Origin: Pseudotabrizicola alkalilacus
Lineage (GTDB): Bacteria > Pseudomonadota > Alphaproteobacteria > Rhodobacterales > Rhodobacteraceae
NCBI RefSeq assembly: GCF_003443995.1
Contig: NZ_QWEY01000004.1
Location: forward strand, 62,001 to 126,000
Direction of reading: 5' to 3'
Length of the DNA stretch: 64,000 nt
A model generated the notes under the pieces. It saw only the letters and a list, made by a program, of their open reading frames with translations, was not told the origin of the DNA and did no database searches. How positions within the stretch are numbered: position 1 is the stretch's first letter; every line of letters begins with the position of its first letter. This document shows positions 47,605-55,795 of the stretch, one piece after another. The translations under genes were made by a program, and so were the position numbers.

Positions 47605-48423
47605 ATGCAAACCCCGCCCATCCTGACCGACCGCCCTGCCCTGTTGCGCAACCGCAACCGGGCCACCGAGTACTTTTTGCACGATGAAGCGCATGCCGAG
47701 GTTCAGGAAAGACTGATCGAGGTTAACAGACGGTTTACGTCGCCCGCTGTTGTCACCGGTTTTCCTGACACCTGGCAGGATATCGGCCCCCCTGTCGCCG
47801 ATGACGACCTGCTGCCGCTGACTCCCGCTGCGCATGATCTGGTGATCCATGCGCTATGCCTGCACTGGGCCAATGATCCGGTTGGCCAGCTTGTGCAATG
47901 CCGCCACGCCCTGCGCCCTGACGGTCTGTTTATGGCCCTGATGTTCGGTGGCCAGACCCTGCAGGAACTGCGCGCCTGTCTTGCGGAGGCCGAGGCCGAA
48001 GTTACGGGCGGCCTGTCGCCGCGCGTGCTGCCGATGGGGGAAATCCGCGATCTGGGCGGGTTGTTGCAGCGGGCCGGGTTTGCGCTGCCCGTCGCCGACA
48101 GCTTTACCAAAACCGTGCGCTACCGTGACGCCCTGCACCTGATGCGCGACCTGCGCCTGATGGGCGAAGCAAATGCGCTTGCCGCCCGCCTGCGCCGTCC
48201 GACGCGACGTAGCGTTCTGATGCGCGCCGCAGAGATCTATCAGGCACAGTATGCCGATGCCGAAGGGCGCATTCCCGCCACGTTCGAGATCATCTGCCTG
48301 ACCGGTTGGGCCCCGGACGCCAGCCAGCCAAAGCCGCTGAAACCCGGCTCTGCGGCTCAAAGATTGGCCGATGCGCTGAATGCGGCGGAAATGCCGCTGC
48401 CAACCGACCTGCGCAAAGGTTGA
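47605..48423 (+). CDS. Methyltransferase-like protein (BioC/NDUFAF5 type)
   Basis: A 272-residue protein with class I methyltransferase features in its second half: HDLVIHALCLHWANDPVGQL and CRHALRPDGLFMALMFG. These are typical of the BioC/NDUFAF5 group. The Gly-rich SAM-binding motif I expected near residue 50 is not recognisable (VVTGFPDTWQDIG), so SAM binding may be altered, as in NDUFAF5, which hydroxylates an arginine of a complex I subunit. The start ATG 47605 gives TPPILTDRPALLRNRNRA, a standard N-terminus for this group. Confidence 0.78.
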   Translation: MQTPPILTDRPALLRNRNRATEYFLHDEAHAEVQERLIEVNRRFTSPAVVTGFPDTWQDIGPPVADDDLLPLTPAAHDLVIHALCLHWANDPVGQLVQCRHALRPDGLFMALMFGGQTLQELRACLAEAEAEVTGGLSPRVLPMGEIRDLGGLLQRAGFALPVADSFTKTVRYRDALHLMRDLRLMGEANALAARLRRPTRRSVLMRAAEIYQAQYADAEGRIPATFEIICLTGWAPDASQPKPLKPGSAAQRLADALNAAEMPLPTDLRKG

Positions 48424-48482
48424 CCCGCGCGCATAAGCCTATATGTCCCGCTTAACTTCTGATCAGCCAAGGATGCCACGCA

Positions 48483-49583
48483 ATGCTCGATGCCAAGCAC
48501 GGACTGCCCCATGCCCCGCAGGCCTCTGTCATTGTGCCCGGTCAGGGCCGCCTTGCCCATGCACCGGCGGATCACCCACCCGTGCGGCAGGCAAAGATCG
48601 GCGTTCTGGTGGCCAACCTCGGCACGCCGGACAATTACGACTACTGGTCGATGCGTCGCTATCTGAATGAGTTTCTGTCGGATAAACGCGTGATCGATTA
48701 TTCCGCATGGCTTTGGCAGCCGCTGTTGCAACTGGTGATCCTGTCGAAGCGGCCGTTTTCCTCGGGTGCCAATTACAAGCTGATCTGGAATCACGACCGC
48801 AACGAAAGCCCGTTGATGACCATCACCAAGGATCAGACGCGCAAGCTGGCTGAAAGCGTCGCCGCACAATACGGCGAGGGTGTCATGGTTGATTTCTGCA
48901 TGCGTTATGGCAACCCGTCGACGGAATCAAAGGTCCGCGCGATGGTCGAGGCCGGGTGTGAAAAGATCCTGTTTTTCCCGCTTTACCCGCATTACGCAGG
49001 CGCCACATCGGCCACAGCGAATGACGAATTTTTCCGTGCCCTGATGAAGGAAAAGCGCCAGCCTTCGGTCCGCACCGTACCGGAATATTTTGACCATCCG
49101 CTCTATATCGACGCGCTCGCGCAATCGGTGGAACGGGTCTATGCGACGCTGGAGACAAAGCCAGATGTGCTGGTGGCCAGCTATCACGGTATGCCAAAGC
49201 GGTATCTGATGCAGGGCGACCCCTATCACTGCCAATGCGCCAAAACCTCGCGCCTGCTGCGCGAGCGACTGGGCTGGGACCAGGGCAGCATCGACACCAC
49301 CTTCCAGTCGGTCTTTGGCCCCGAAGAATGGCTGAAGCCCTATACGGTCGAGCATGTGGCAGAACTGGCAAAGCAGGGCAAAAAGAACATCGCCGTCATG
49401 GCCCCGGCCTTTTCCGCCGACTGCATTGAAACGCTGGAAGAGATTAACGGCGAGATCCGCGAAGCATTTGAACATGCGGGCGGGGAAAGCTTTACCTATA
49501 TTCCATGCCTGAACGACGATGATGCGCATATCACCGCGCTGATGGCTGTCATTTCAGAGAATCTTTTGGGCTGGCTGCGCTAA
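48483..49583 (+). CDS. hemH: Ferrochelatase
   Basis: A 366-residue enzyme inserting iron into protoporphyrin IX, the last step of heme synthesis. Motifs are VLVANLGTPD, FFPLYPHYAGATSAT, SYHGMPKRY with catalytic H235, and the glutamate in DCIETLEEI. An N-terminal extension of about 35 residues precedes the core. AAGGA precedes ATG 48483. It is followed by two hairpins shared with the convergent small gene. Confidence 0.97.
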   Translation: MLDAKHGLPHAPQASVIVPGQGRLAHAPADHPPVRQAKIGVLVANLGTPDNYDYWSMRRYLNEFLSDKRVIDYSAWLWQPLLQLVILSKRPFSSGANYKLIWNHDRNESPLMTITKDQTRKLAESVAAQYGEGVMVDFCMRYGNPSTESKVRAMVEAGCEKILFFPLYPHYAGATSATANDEFFRALMKEKRQPSVRTVPEYFDHPLYIDALAQSVERVYATLETKPDVLVASYHGMPKRYLMQGDPYHCQCAKTSRLLRERLGWDQGSIDTTFQSVFGPEEWLKPYTVEHVAELAKQGKKNIAVMAPAFSADCIETLEEINGEIREAFEHAGGESFTYIPCLNDDDAHITALMAVISENLLGWLR

Positions 49584-49594
49584 GCAGCCGCCAC

Positions 49595-49617
49595 AAAAAA
49601 GCCCGGCACAGCCGGGC
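49595..49617 (-). terminator. Second terminator downstream of small protein B
   Basis: On the minus strand, GCCCGGC-TGT-GCCGGGC (49617-49601) is followed by T6 (49600-49595). It backs up the hairpin at 49631-49658. On the plus strand it has no T tract. Confidence 0.8.
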
Positions 49618-49630
49618 GTCAGAAACAGAA

Positions 49631-49658
49631 AAAGGCGGTGGGAGAACCCACCGCCTTT
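49631..49658. terminator. Terminator between hemH and small protein B
   Basis: A perfect 12-bp stem AAAGGCGGTGGG / CCCACCGCCTTT with AGAA loop. On the minus strand it runs into a T-rich tract; on the plus strand it is followed by TCCTT after TTT. It probably ends both the small gene (minus) and hemH (plus). Confidence 0.85.
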
Positions 49659-49677
49659 CCTTGAAATGATCCTGAGA

Positions 49678-49857
49678 TCAGTTCGAAGCAGCAGCTGCGA
49701 TGATCAGCAGGAGCAGCAGCGGAACAACGATGCCGCCAGCCGAAGACGATGTCTCAGCAGCAACAACAACCGGCTCCATAACCGGTTCAACCATACCACC
49801 AGCGAAAGCGGTGGAAGCAGCAACCGTCAGAGCGGCAGCGAGCGCAAGTTTCTTCAT
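49678..49857 (-). CDS. Small secreted membrane protein B (59 residues)
   Basis: It has a signal peptide (MKKLALAAALTVAASTAFA), a short segment GGMVEPVMEPVVVAAE, a Ser/Gly hinge, then a C-terminal hydrophobic helix PLLLLLIIAAAA ending SN. GGAGG five bases before ATG 49857 and tandem terminators downstream indicate strong, separate expression. The plan repeats that of the gene at 39294-39515. I recall similar proteins near hemH in Rhodobacteraceae, sometimes mislabelled ferrochelatase. Function unknown. Confidence 0.78.
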   Translation of the reverse strand: MKKLALAAALTVAASTAFAGGMVEPVMEPVVVAAETSSSAGGIVVPLLLLLIIAAAASN

Positions 49858-49935
49858 AGTAACCTCCAGTTATCGCATACCGCCGAATGTTGCAGAGGCG
49901 ACGGCATGCACCCAAGACTGTACCTCGTATCGACT

Positions 49936-49964
49936 TCATAACCAGCTTGGCGCAGTATTTGCAA
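49936..49964 (-). promoter_or_regulatory. Candidate promoter of small protein B
   Basis: On the minus strand, TTGCAA (49964-49959) and TTATGA (49941-49936) are separated by exactly 17 bases. The start of transcription would lie about 70 bases before the small-protein ATG. Confidence 0.35.
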
Positions 49965-50004
49965 TCTGGCTTGTTGAAGCGGGTCTCGCTTCACCGACTT
50001 GTCG

Positions 50005-50610
50005 TCAAATTAGCAACACCTGAGTTCCAACTTTTGTCATCGCGAACAGTTCCGAGATGTGTTCATTATAAAGTCCGACACATCCGTTCGATGACCGGCG
50101 GCCGATCTTGCGCGTATCATGCGTGCCGTGGATTCGGTAATAGGTCCAGGACAGGTAAAGTGCGTGTGATCCCAAAGGGTTATCAGGCGATCCGCCTTCG
50201 ACCACATCCGGCCATTCCGGGTTGCGCTCTTTCATTGACGGGGTCGGTCGCCAGCTTGGGGCAACCACCTTTTGCACCACCTCCGTCCGGCCCCGGCGCG
50301 TCAGATCTTCTGACAGCGGAACTGACGTCGGGTAAAGCCGATAGGTGGCCTGATCGTCAGACCAGTAGTGCAGCGCACGCGAGGTCAGATCGACCAGAAT
50401 TGCGCCATTGCGGGTGTTGTCGAAATAGTCTTGCCAGCGCAGCATCCGAAAGCTGGACACGTTGTTGCGGACACTGCCGGTCGCGACGCTGGCGTCCATC
50501 TCGGTCGAGCCGTTCATAGCAAAGGCCGGCGTCAGGCCAGCACCCAACCCGGCTGCGGCGGTTCCCAGAAAGGTCCGCCGGTTCAGTTTAATCCGATCTT
50601 CGACACTCAT
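50005..50610 (-). CDS. Tat-exported L,D-transpeptidase (YkuD)
   Basis: A 201-residue protein with a twin-arginine signal (LNRRTFLGTAAAGLGAG) and a YkuD catalytic domain. The active-site block IHGTHDTRKIGRRSSNGCVGL carries the catalytic His and Cys. Such enzymes cross-link peptidoglycan stem peptides or attach proteins to them in the periplasm. AGGAGA before ATG 50610. The 147 bases downstream to the small gene hold its neighbour's promoter candidate. Confidence 0.92.
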   Translation of the reverse strand: MSVEDRIKLNRRTFLGTAAAGLGAGLTPAFAMNGSTEMDASVATGSVRNNVSSFRMLRWQDYFDNTRNGAILVDLTSRALHYWSDDQATYRLYPTSVPLSEDLTRRGRTEVVQKVVAPSWRPTPSMKERNPEWPDVVEGGSPDNPLGSHALYLSWTYYRIHGTHDTRKIGRRSSNGCVGLYNEHISELFAMTKVGTQVLLI

Positions 50611-50787
50611 ACGAGGTCTCCTGAGGTTGAATTATTGCTGGTTTCATACTCTGATCGGCCAAAGCCCGCAAATCAAACCGCTGTCAACCGGCACGGTCAC
50701 GCAGAGTTGGGTTTGAAATACCAGATCGGTTTCGCTACACAGCGCAGGAAACATGGTGCCTTCGGGCCGGAACGATCGGAATTCACG

Positions 50788-51303
50788 ATGAACAGACGCC
50801 TGGTCCTGACCCTCGGCGCAGTTGGGCTTCTTTCGGCATGTGTCCAGCAGACTGCCGCTGTGCCCGTCGATGCCAGCGGACAGCCTCTGCCGCAGGTCTA
50901 CAAGATTGCCCCCGGCACCGAGAACGAGATTTCGTTCCGGCTTCTTGATTCGGTCAACGCCCTGCGCCGTGCCCAGAATGCCCAGCCTCTGGCCTTCAAC
51001 GCTGCGTTGAACGCCGCCGCCGCCACTCATGCGCGTGATATGTCAGTGCAGAACCGGCCATGGCACTTTGGCTCTGACGGCTCATCACCACTGACCCGTG
51101 TACAACGCGTCGGCTACACTGCGGGTCTGAAGGGCGAGTTGATTTCCGAAACGTTCGAGACCGAGCTGGTGACGCTGGCGGCCTGGATGAAGCAGCCGGA
51201 AACCCGCGCCATCATCCTGGACCCCTCGGCCCGCGACATCGGTTTTTCCTGGTATCAGGAACCAAACGGCAAGATCTGGTGGTGCCTCGTTACCGGGGGC
51301 TGA
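50788..51303 (+). CDS. CAP-domain (SCP/PR-1-like) lipoprotein
   Basis: A 171-residue lipoprotein with lipobox LLSAC, followed by a CAP domain with RLLDSVNALRRAQNAQPLAFN, AAATHARDMSVQNRPWHFG and IGFSWYQEPNGKIWWCLV. Function is unknown for most bacterial members. The frame is open upstream to 50368, but only ATG 50788 gives a lipoprotein signal. It lies between two YkuD-type genes and ends 14 bases before the stop of the convergent one. Confidence 0.88.
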   Translation: MNRRLVLTLGAVGLLSACVQQTAAVPVDASGQPLPQVYKIAPGTENEISFRLLDSVNALRRAQNAQPLAFNAALNAAAATHARDMSVQNRPWHFGSDGSSPLTRVQRVGYTAGLKGELISETFETELVTLAAWMKQPETRAIILDPSARDIGFSWYQEPNGKIWWCLVTGG

Positions 51304-51317
51304 CCTCCGGTCCGGGC

Positions 51318-51815
51318 TCAGCGCAGGATCTGAATCGGCGTGCCATTCTTGACCATGGCATAAATGCGCTCCATCTCTTTGTCCGTCACTGCAATGCAGC
51401 CCGCCGTCCAGTCCCGGCGCGACACTTTCCTCTTTGGCCCGCCGTGAATAAAGATGTCTCCCCCCGGCGATTTGCCCAGTGACTTTGCATATTCGCGATC
51501 GGCCTGATTTGGGTATGAGATGCCGATCGACAGATGGAATTCAGAATTCGGATTGCGCCGGTCGATGATGTAGGTGCCTTCCGGCGTCCGCCCGTCGCCT
51601 TCAAATTCCTTGTGACCGACCGGCGTAAAGCCAAGGGCAATATCGTAGGTTTTCAGCACCTTTTCGTGGTGAAGCAGATACATCTTCCGCGCGCCCTTGT
51701 GGACCTGAACCGAGGTCACCTCCGGGCCGTTATAGGTTTTGAACTTGCTGTTGTTGCCACAGGCTGCCAGCCCAAAGGCCAAGGCCAACAGCACCAATAC
51801 CCGAAGAAACCGCAT
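51318..51815 (-). CDS. L,D-transpeptidase-family lipoprotein (YafK-like)
   Basis: A 165-residue lipoprotein (lipobox LALAFGLAAC) with a YkuD/YafK domain: VTSVQVHKGARKMYLLH, GDGRTPEGTYIIDRRNPNS, FIHGGPKRK and the catalytic Cys in DWTAGCIAVTD. YafK-type enzymes can remove Lpp-type proteins from peptidoglycan or act as L,D-transpeptidases. AGGCAG precedes ATG 51815. Confidence 0.9.
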   Translation of the reverse strand: MRFLRVLVLLALAFGLAACGNNSKFKTYNGPEVTSVQVHKGARKMYLLHHEKVLKTYDIALGFTPVGHKEFEGDGRTPEGTYIIDRRNPNSEFHLSIGISYPNQADREYAKSLGKSPGGDIFIHGGPKRKVSRRDWTAGCIAVTDKEMERIYAMVKNGTPIQILR

Positions 51816-51882
51816 CTGCCTGCCCCGCTTTTTTATGCCCGCATACCGAACTTTAGCGGTCCTGCCTAGCGGGTTTGGGAAC

Positions 51883-52671
51883 TCACTTGCTCACGGGTGT
51901 GTCATCAGCCTTGGCCAGACGGGCCTCGATCGCTACCAACCGCGCCAACACCTCGTCGCGATAGGCGTCGGTCTTCAGGTTGTCCTCTGCGGAATGCGCA
52001 TCCTGCATCGAGTTCACGATCAGACCGACCAGCAGGTTCACCACCGCAAAGGTGGTGACCATGATGAAGGGCACAAAGAACATCCACGCCTGCGGAAACG
52101 TATCCATCACCGGACGGACGATGCCCATCGACCAGCTTTCCAGCGTCATGATCTGAAACAGCGTATAAGCTGAATTGCCCAGATCGCCGAACCACTCGGG
52201 GAACGCCCCGCCAAACAGCTTTGTCGCCATGACAGAGCCGATGTAAAAGATGATCGCCATCAGGAGGAACACCGACCCCATGCCGGGCAGCGCGGTGATG
52301 AACCCCTCCACCACCCGGCGCAGGCTTGGCGCGACCGAGATGACGCGCAGCACCCGCAAGATCCGCAGCGCCCGCAGCACAGACAGCCCCTGCCCGGCCG
52401 GCACCAGCGCAATGCCAACGATCACAAAGTCAAACAGGTTCCAGCCATTGCGGAAATAGCGCAGACCCTGCGCGTAAAGCTTCGCGGCAATCTCGGCCAC
52501 AAAAATCGCAAGACAAACCTTGTCCAGAAACAGGATCACGCCGCCCGCGCGCGCCATCACCGAAGACGATGTTTCAAGCCCCAGGATCACCGCGTTGAAC
52601 AGGATCACCCCGATGATGGCATTTCTGACCAACGGTCGATCCAGCCACTCACCTACACTTGCGCGCGTCAT
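51883..52671 (-). CDS. Voltage-gated sodium channel (NaChBac/BacNav type)
   Basis: A 262-residue single-repeat channel with six membrane segments. S4 carries regularly spaced arginines (LRALRILRVLRVISVAPSLRR), and the selectivity filter is FQIMTLESWSMG, the TLESWS sodium filter of NavAb and NaChBac. A C-terminal coiled coil (about 230-255) would set the tetramer. ATG 52671 is six bases after GGAG; an ATG one codon earlier is too close. The open frame runs upstream to 52860 without meaning. Confidence 0.93.
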   Translation of the reverse strand: MTRASVGEWLDRPLVRNAIIGVILFNAVILGLETSSSVMARAGGVILFLDKVCLAIFVAEIAAKLYAQGLRYFRNGWNLFDFVIVGIALVPAGQGLSVLRALRILRVLRVISVAPSLRRVVEGFITALPGMGSVFLLMAIIFYIGSVMATKLFGGAFPEWFGDLGNSAYTLFQIMTLESWSMGIVRPVMDTFPQAWMFFVPFIMVTTFAVVNLLVGLIVNSMQDAHSAEDNLKTDAYRDEVLARLVAIEARLAKADDTPVSK

Positions 52672-52727
52672 CATCTTCTCCTGAACGGGACCGGGCGTTG
52701 GCCGGTCCAACTGTGTCAGGGGATATG

Positions 52728-53948
52728 CTACCGAACGAAGCGGCCCACAAGTTCCACATGCGCTGACCAGCGAAATTGATCGACAACCTGCACCCATTCC
52801 AGCAGATACCCTGCCTGAACGAGTATTTTCGCATCCCGAGCAAAGGTCACCGGGTTGCACGACACCATGGCAATCACCGGCACCTTTGACTCCGCCAGAC
52901 AGCGCATCTGCGCCTCGGCCCCCGCGCGCGGCGGGTCAATCACCACGCCGGTCACATATTTGAACTCGTCCGGCTCCAGCGGGCGGCGGAACAGATCACG
53001 TGCTTCGGCCTTGATCGGCTTCAACCCTTCTGTATTGCGCGATGCCTTGTCCAGCGCGGCCACCATTGCGGGGTCGCCTTCGACCGCATGAACCTCGGCC
53101 ATTTCGGCGAGCGGCAGGGCAAATGTCCCGATTCCGGCGAACAGATCGACAATCTTTTTCTGTGCGCCCAATGCTTCCCGAACTGTCTCTAACAAGGCCT
53201 TTTCGCCATGTTCGGTGGCCTGCAGAAACGCGCCCGCAGGCGGCGCCACGCGCGCCTTGCCAATAGTCTGGATCGGCGTCGCGCGCAGCGCCACTGTCTC
53301 GCCATCCCAGGTCAGCCGCGCCATTGCATGCGCCTCGACCACCCGGGCCAGCTCCAGCCGAAGCGCCCCATCCAGCGGCTTGCCACCCGTCACCACCACA
53401 TCCGGCCCGCCAAGTGCCCGCGTCACCATAAGCGCCACTTCCTGCGAACGTGACCCGCCCAGACGCACCAGCTCTTCCAGTCCCGGCATCGCGGCCATCA
53501 GGTCAGGATGCACCAGCTGACAATTCGGGATCTGCACCAGCGCATCGGAGCCACGGGCATGAAACCCGATCATCGAGCCGCCCTTGGTCCGCCGCGCCGC
53601 AAAGGTTGCCCGCCGCCGCGACCGGGGCGGAGAAGTCAGAATCGGCCGGAACGGCGCATGCAGCCCCTGCCCGGCCAAAGCCCCCTCGACATGCGCCGTC
53701 TTCCAGTCGGCCACCATCGCATCGGACGCGTGCTGCATCAGGCAGCCGCCGCAGGTCCGGGCGTGCGAACAGGGTGGCTTGATGCGGGCCGCACTTGGCG
53801 TCACGATTCTGGTGTTAACCAGACGGTCGCCTTCCAGATCGCCCTCGACCACCTCACCGGGAAGCATTCCGGCCACAAAGACCGGCCCGTTCTCGCCCTG
53901 CGCGATCCCATCGCCAAGGTGTCCCAGCCGGTCAATTGTAAGTATCAC
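52728..53948 (-). CDS. RNA (uracil-C5)-methyltransferase, RlmD/TrmA family
   Basis: A 406-residue SAM-dependent RNA methyltransferase. It has an N-terminal TRAM domain, an iron-sulfur cysteine set (C60, C66, C69 and one near 143), SAM motif VDLFAGIGTFALPLAE, VVIDPPRAG and catalytic VSCNPVTFARD. It methylates U in 23S rRNA or tRNA; which site cannot be fixed here. The GTG start overlaps the stop of the ABC gene (GTGA). Confidence 0.9.
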   Translation of the reverse strand: MILTIDRLGHLGDGIAQGENGPVFVAGMLPGEVVEGDLEGDRLVNTRIVTPSAARIKPPCSHARTCGGCLMQHASDAMVADWKTAHVEGALAGQGLHAPFRPILTSPPRSRRRATFAARRTKGGSMIGFHARGSDALVQIPNCQLVHPDLMAAMPGLEELVRLGGSRSQEVALMVTRALGGPDVVVTGGKPLDGALRLELARVVEAHAMARLTWDGETVALRATPIQTIGKARVAPPAGAFLQATEHGEKALLETVREALGAQKKIVDLFAGIGTFALPLAEMAEVHAVEGDPAMVAALDKASRNTEGLKPIKAEARDLFRRPLEPDEFKYVTGVVIDPPRAGAEAQMRCLAESKVPVIAMVSCNPVTFARDAKILVQAGYLLEWVQVVDQFRWSAHVELVGRFVR

Positions 53949-55795
53949 TCTGCCGCTTCCTTTTCATCCGACCCGATGAACCCGCCCGACTGACGGTTCC
54001 AATAGCGGGCATACAGGCCATTTTGCGCCAACAGCGCCTCGTGTGTGCCTTCTTCGACAATGCGGCCGTCGTCAAGCACCACAATCCGGTCCATCGCCGC
54101 GATGGTGGATAGGCGGTGCGCAATTGCCAGCACGGTTTTGCCCTGCATCACCCGGTCCAGCGCGGTCTGAATGTTGGCCTCGACCTCGGAATCCAGCGCC
54201 GATGTCGCTTCATCCAGCACCAGAATCGGCGCGTCTTTGACAAACGCGCGCGCCAAGGCGATCCGCTGCCGCTGGCCGCCAGACAGCTTGACTCCACGCT
54301 CACCCAAGAACGCATCATAGCCTTTGCGCCCGGTGTGGTCGATCATCTGGCTGATAAAGCCATCTGCTTCCGCCGCCCGCGCTGCCGCGATGATCTCGGC
54401 CTCTGTCGCATCCGGGCGGCCATAGGCGATGTTATCGCGTGCGCTCCGGTTGAACATCGCGGTTTCCTGCGTGACCATCCCGATCTGCCGCCGCAAACTC
54501 TCTTGCGTCACATCGCGCACATCGCGCCCGTCCACCAGAACCGACCCCTTTTCGCAATCATAGAGCCGCAAAAGCATTGCCACCAAGGTCGATTTGCCGG
54601 CCCCACTGGCGCCAACGATCCCCAGTTTTTCGCCCGCACGAATGGTCAGGCTCAGGTCGGCAACACCACCCCGGCGTCGGCCATAGGCAAAGCTGGCCCC
54701 AGCAAAAGTGATCTCGCCCCGCACCTTTTCCAGATCCACTGCATCGGGTGCATCTGCTAATTGGTGCGGCACAGACAGGGTTTTCATCCCGTCCTCTACT
54801 TCGCCGACACTGGTGTAAATCGACATCAGCGTAAAGCTGACCCAGCCCGACATCTGCGCAATCCGCATGGCAATTGCACCAGCCGCAGCAATTGCGCCAG
54901 CGGTGGCAAGCCCCTGCTGCCACAGAACCACCGTGCCACCAATCAGCAAAACCGGCAGAACCCCTGCCACCGTCATCAGCGACAGCCGGAACCAGGTGGA
55001 GATCACACCAAATTCGAGACTACGCTCGCGGAAAACCTCCATAGCTTTCAGCGCCACCCGATCTTCAAACGCGGCATGAGCAAATAACTTTACCGTCTTG
55101 ATGTTGGTGATCGTATCCACCACTTGCCCCGACACCATCGCCCGTGCCGAAGCGCGCGCCGCAGAATTGATCCGAACACGCGGCATGAAAAATCGGATCA
55201 GACCCACATAGACCACCAGCCAGACCGCCAGCGCCAGCGCGATCCGCGCGTCGATCACCACCAGAAACACCACCGACCCGATCACCGAGGCCAGCGCAAA
55301 GCAGACCGTGTTGATCACCTCGGTCGCCACATCCGTCACCGCGCGCGCTGCCTGCATCTGCTTTTGCGCAATCCGGCCAGCGAAATCATTGTCGAAAAAG
55401 GTCACAGCCTGCCCCAGCGTCCAGCGGTGCAGGCGCGACAGCACCAGCGGCAGCACATTCGGCCCGACCACAATGCTGTTCGACGCCGCCGCAATGCCAA
55501 ACGCCATCGGCCGCAGCACCAGATAAAACAGCACGAACATGCCGATCAAAGCCGCATGATCACCAAAAAACCGCTCCGGCCCCGCGTTCAGGGCCGCGTC
55601 AATCACCCAGCCCAGAATGACAGCCGAAACCACCTCAGTCGCTCCGGCAATCGACGAAAACACCCCGGCCAGCCCAAGCATTGGCCACGACCCTTTCAGG
55701 CACCAGCGCATGAAAGGCCAAAGCTGTTGCGGCGGTTGCCCGTCAGCCGGGCGAAAGGCGTCGATAAAATCGCCCAGCCGTTTCAGAACACTCAT
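53945..55795 (-). CDS. ABC half-exporter A (MsbA/MDR-like)
   Basis: A 616-residue fused permease-ATPase. About six membrane helices in residues 35-320 precede an ATPase domain with [23 protein letters not shown] and ILVLDEATSALD. It is co-transcribed with the next gene upstream (ATGA overlap) and resembles it, so the two probably work as a heterodimer that exports a lipid or small molecule. Substrate unknown. Confidence 0.9.
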   Translation of the reverse strand: MSVLKRLGDFIDAFRPADGQPPQQLWPFMRWCLKGSWPMLGLAGVFSSIAGATEVVSAVILGWVIDAALNAGPERFFGDHAALIGMFVLFYLVLRPMAFGIAAASNSIVVGPNVLPLVLSRLHRWTLGQAVTFFDNDFAGRIAQKQMQAARAVTDVATEVINTVCFALASVIGSVVFLVVIDARIALALAVWLVVYVGLIRFFMPRVRINSAARASARAMVSGQVVDTITNIKTVKLFAHAAFEDRVALKAMEVFRERSLEFGVISTWFRLSLMTVAGVLPVLLIGGTVVLWQQGLATAGAIAAAGAIAMRIAQMSGWVSFTLMSIYTSVGEVEDGMKTLSVPHQLADAPDAVDLEKVRGEITFAGASFAYGRRRGGVADLSLTIRAGEKLGIVGASGAGKSTLVAMLLRLYDCEKGSVLVDGRDVRDVTQESLRRQIGMVTQETAMFNRSARDNIAYGRPDATEAEIIAAARAAEADGFISQMIDHTGRKGYDAFLGERGVKLSGGQRQRIALARAFVKDAPILVLDEATSALDSEVEANIQTALDRVMQGKTVLAIAHRLSTIAAMDRIVVLDDGRIVEEGTHEALLAQNGLYARYWNRQSGGFIGSDEKEAAE

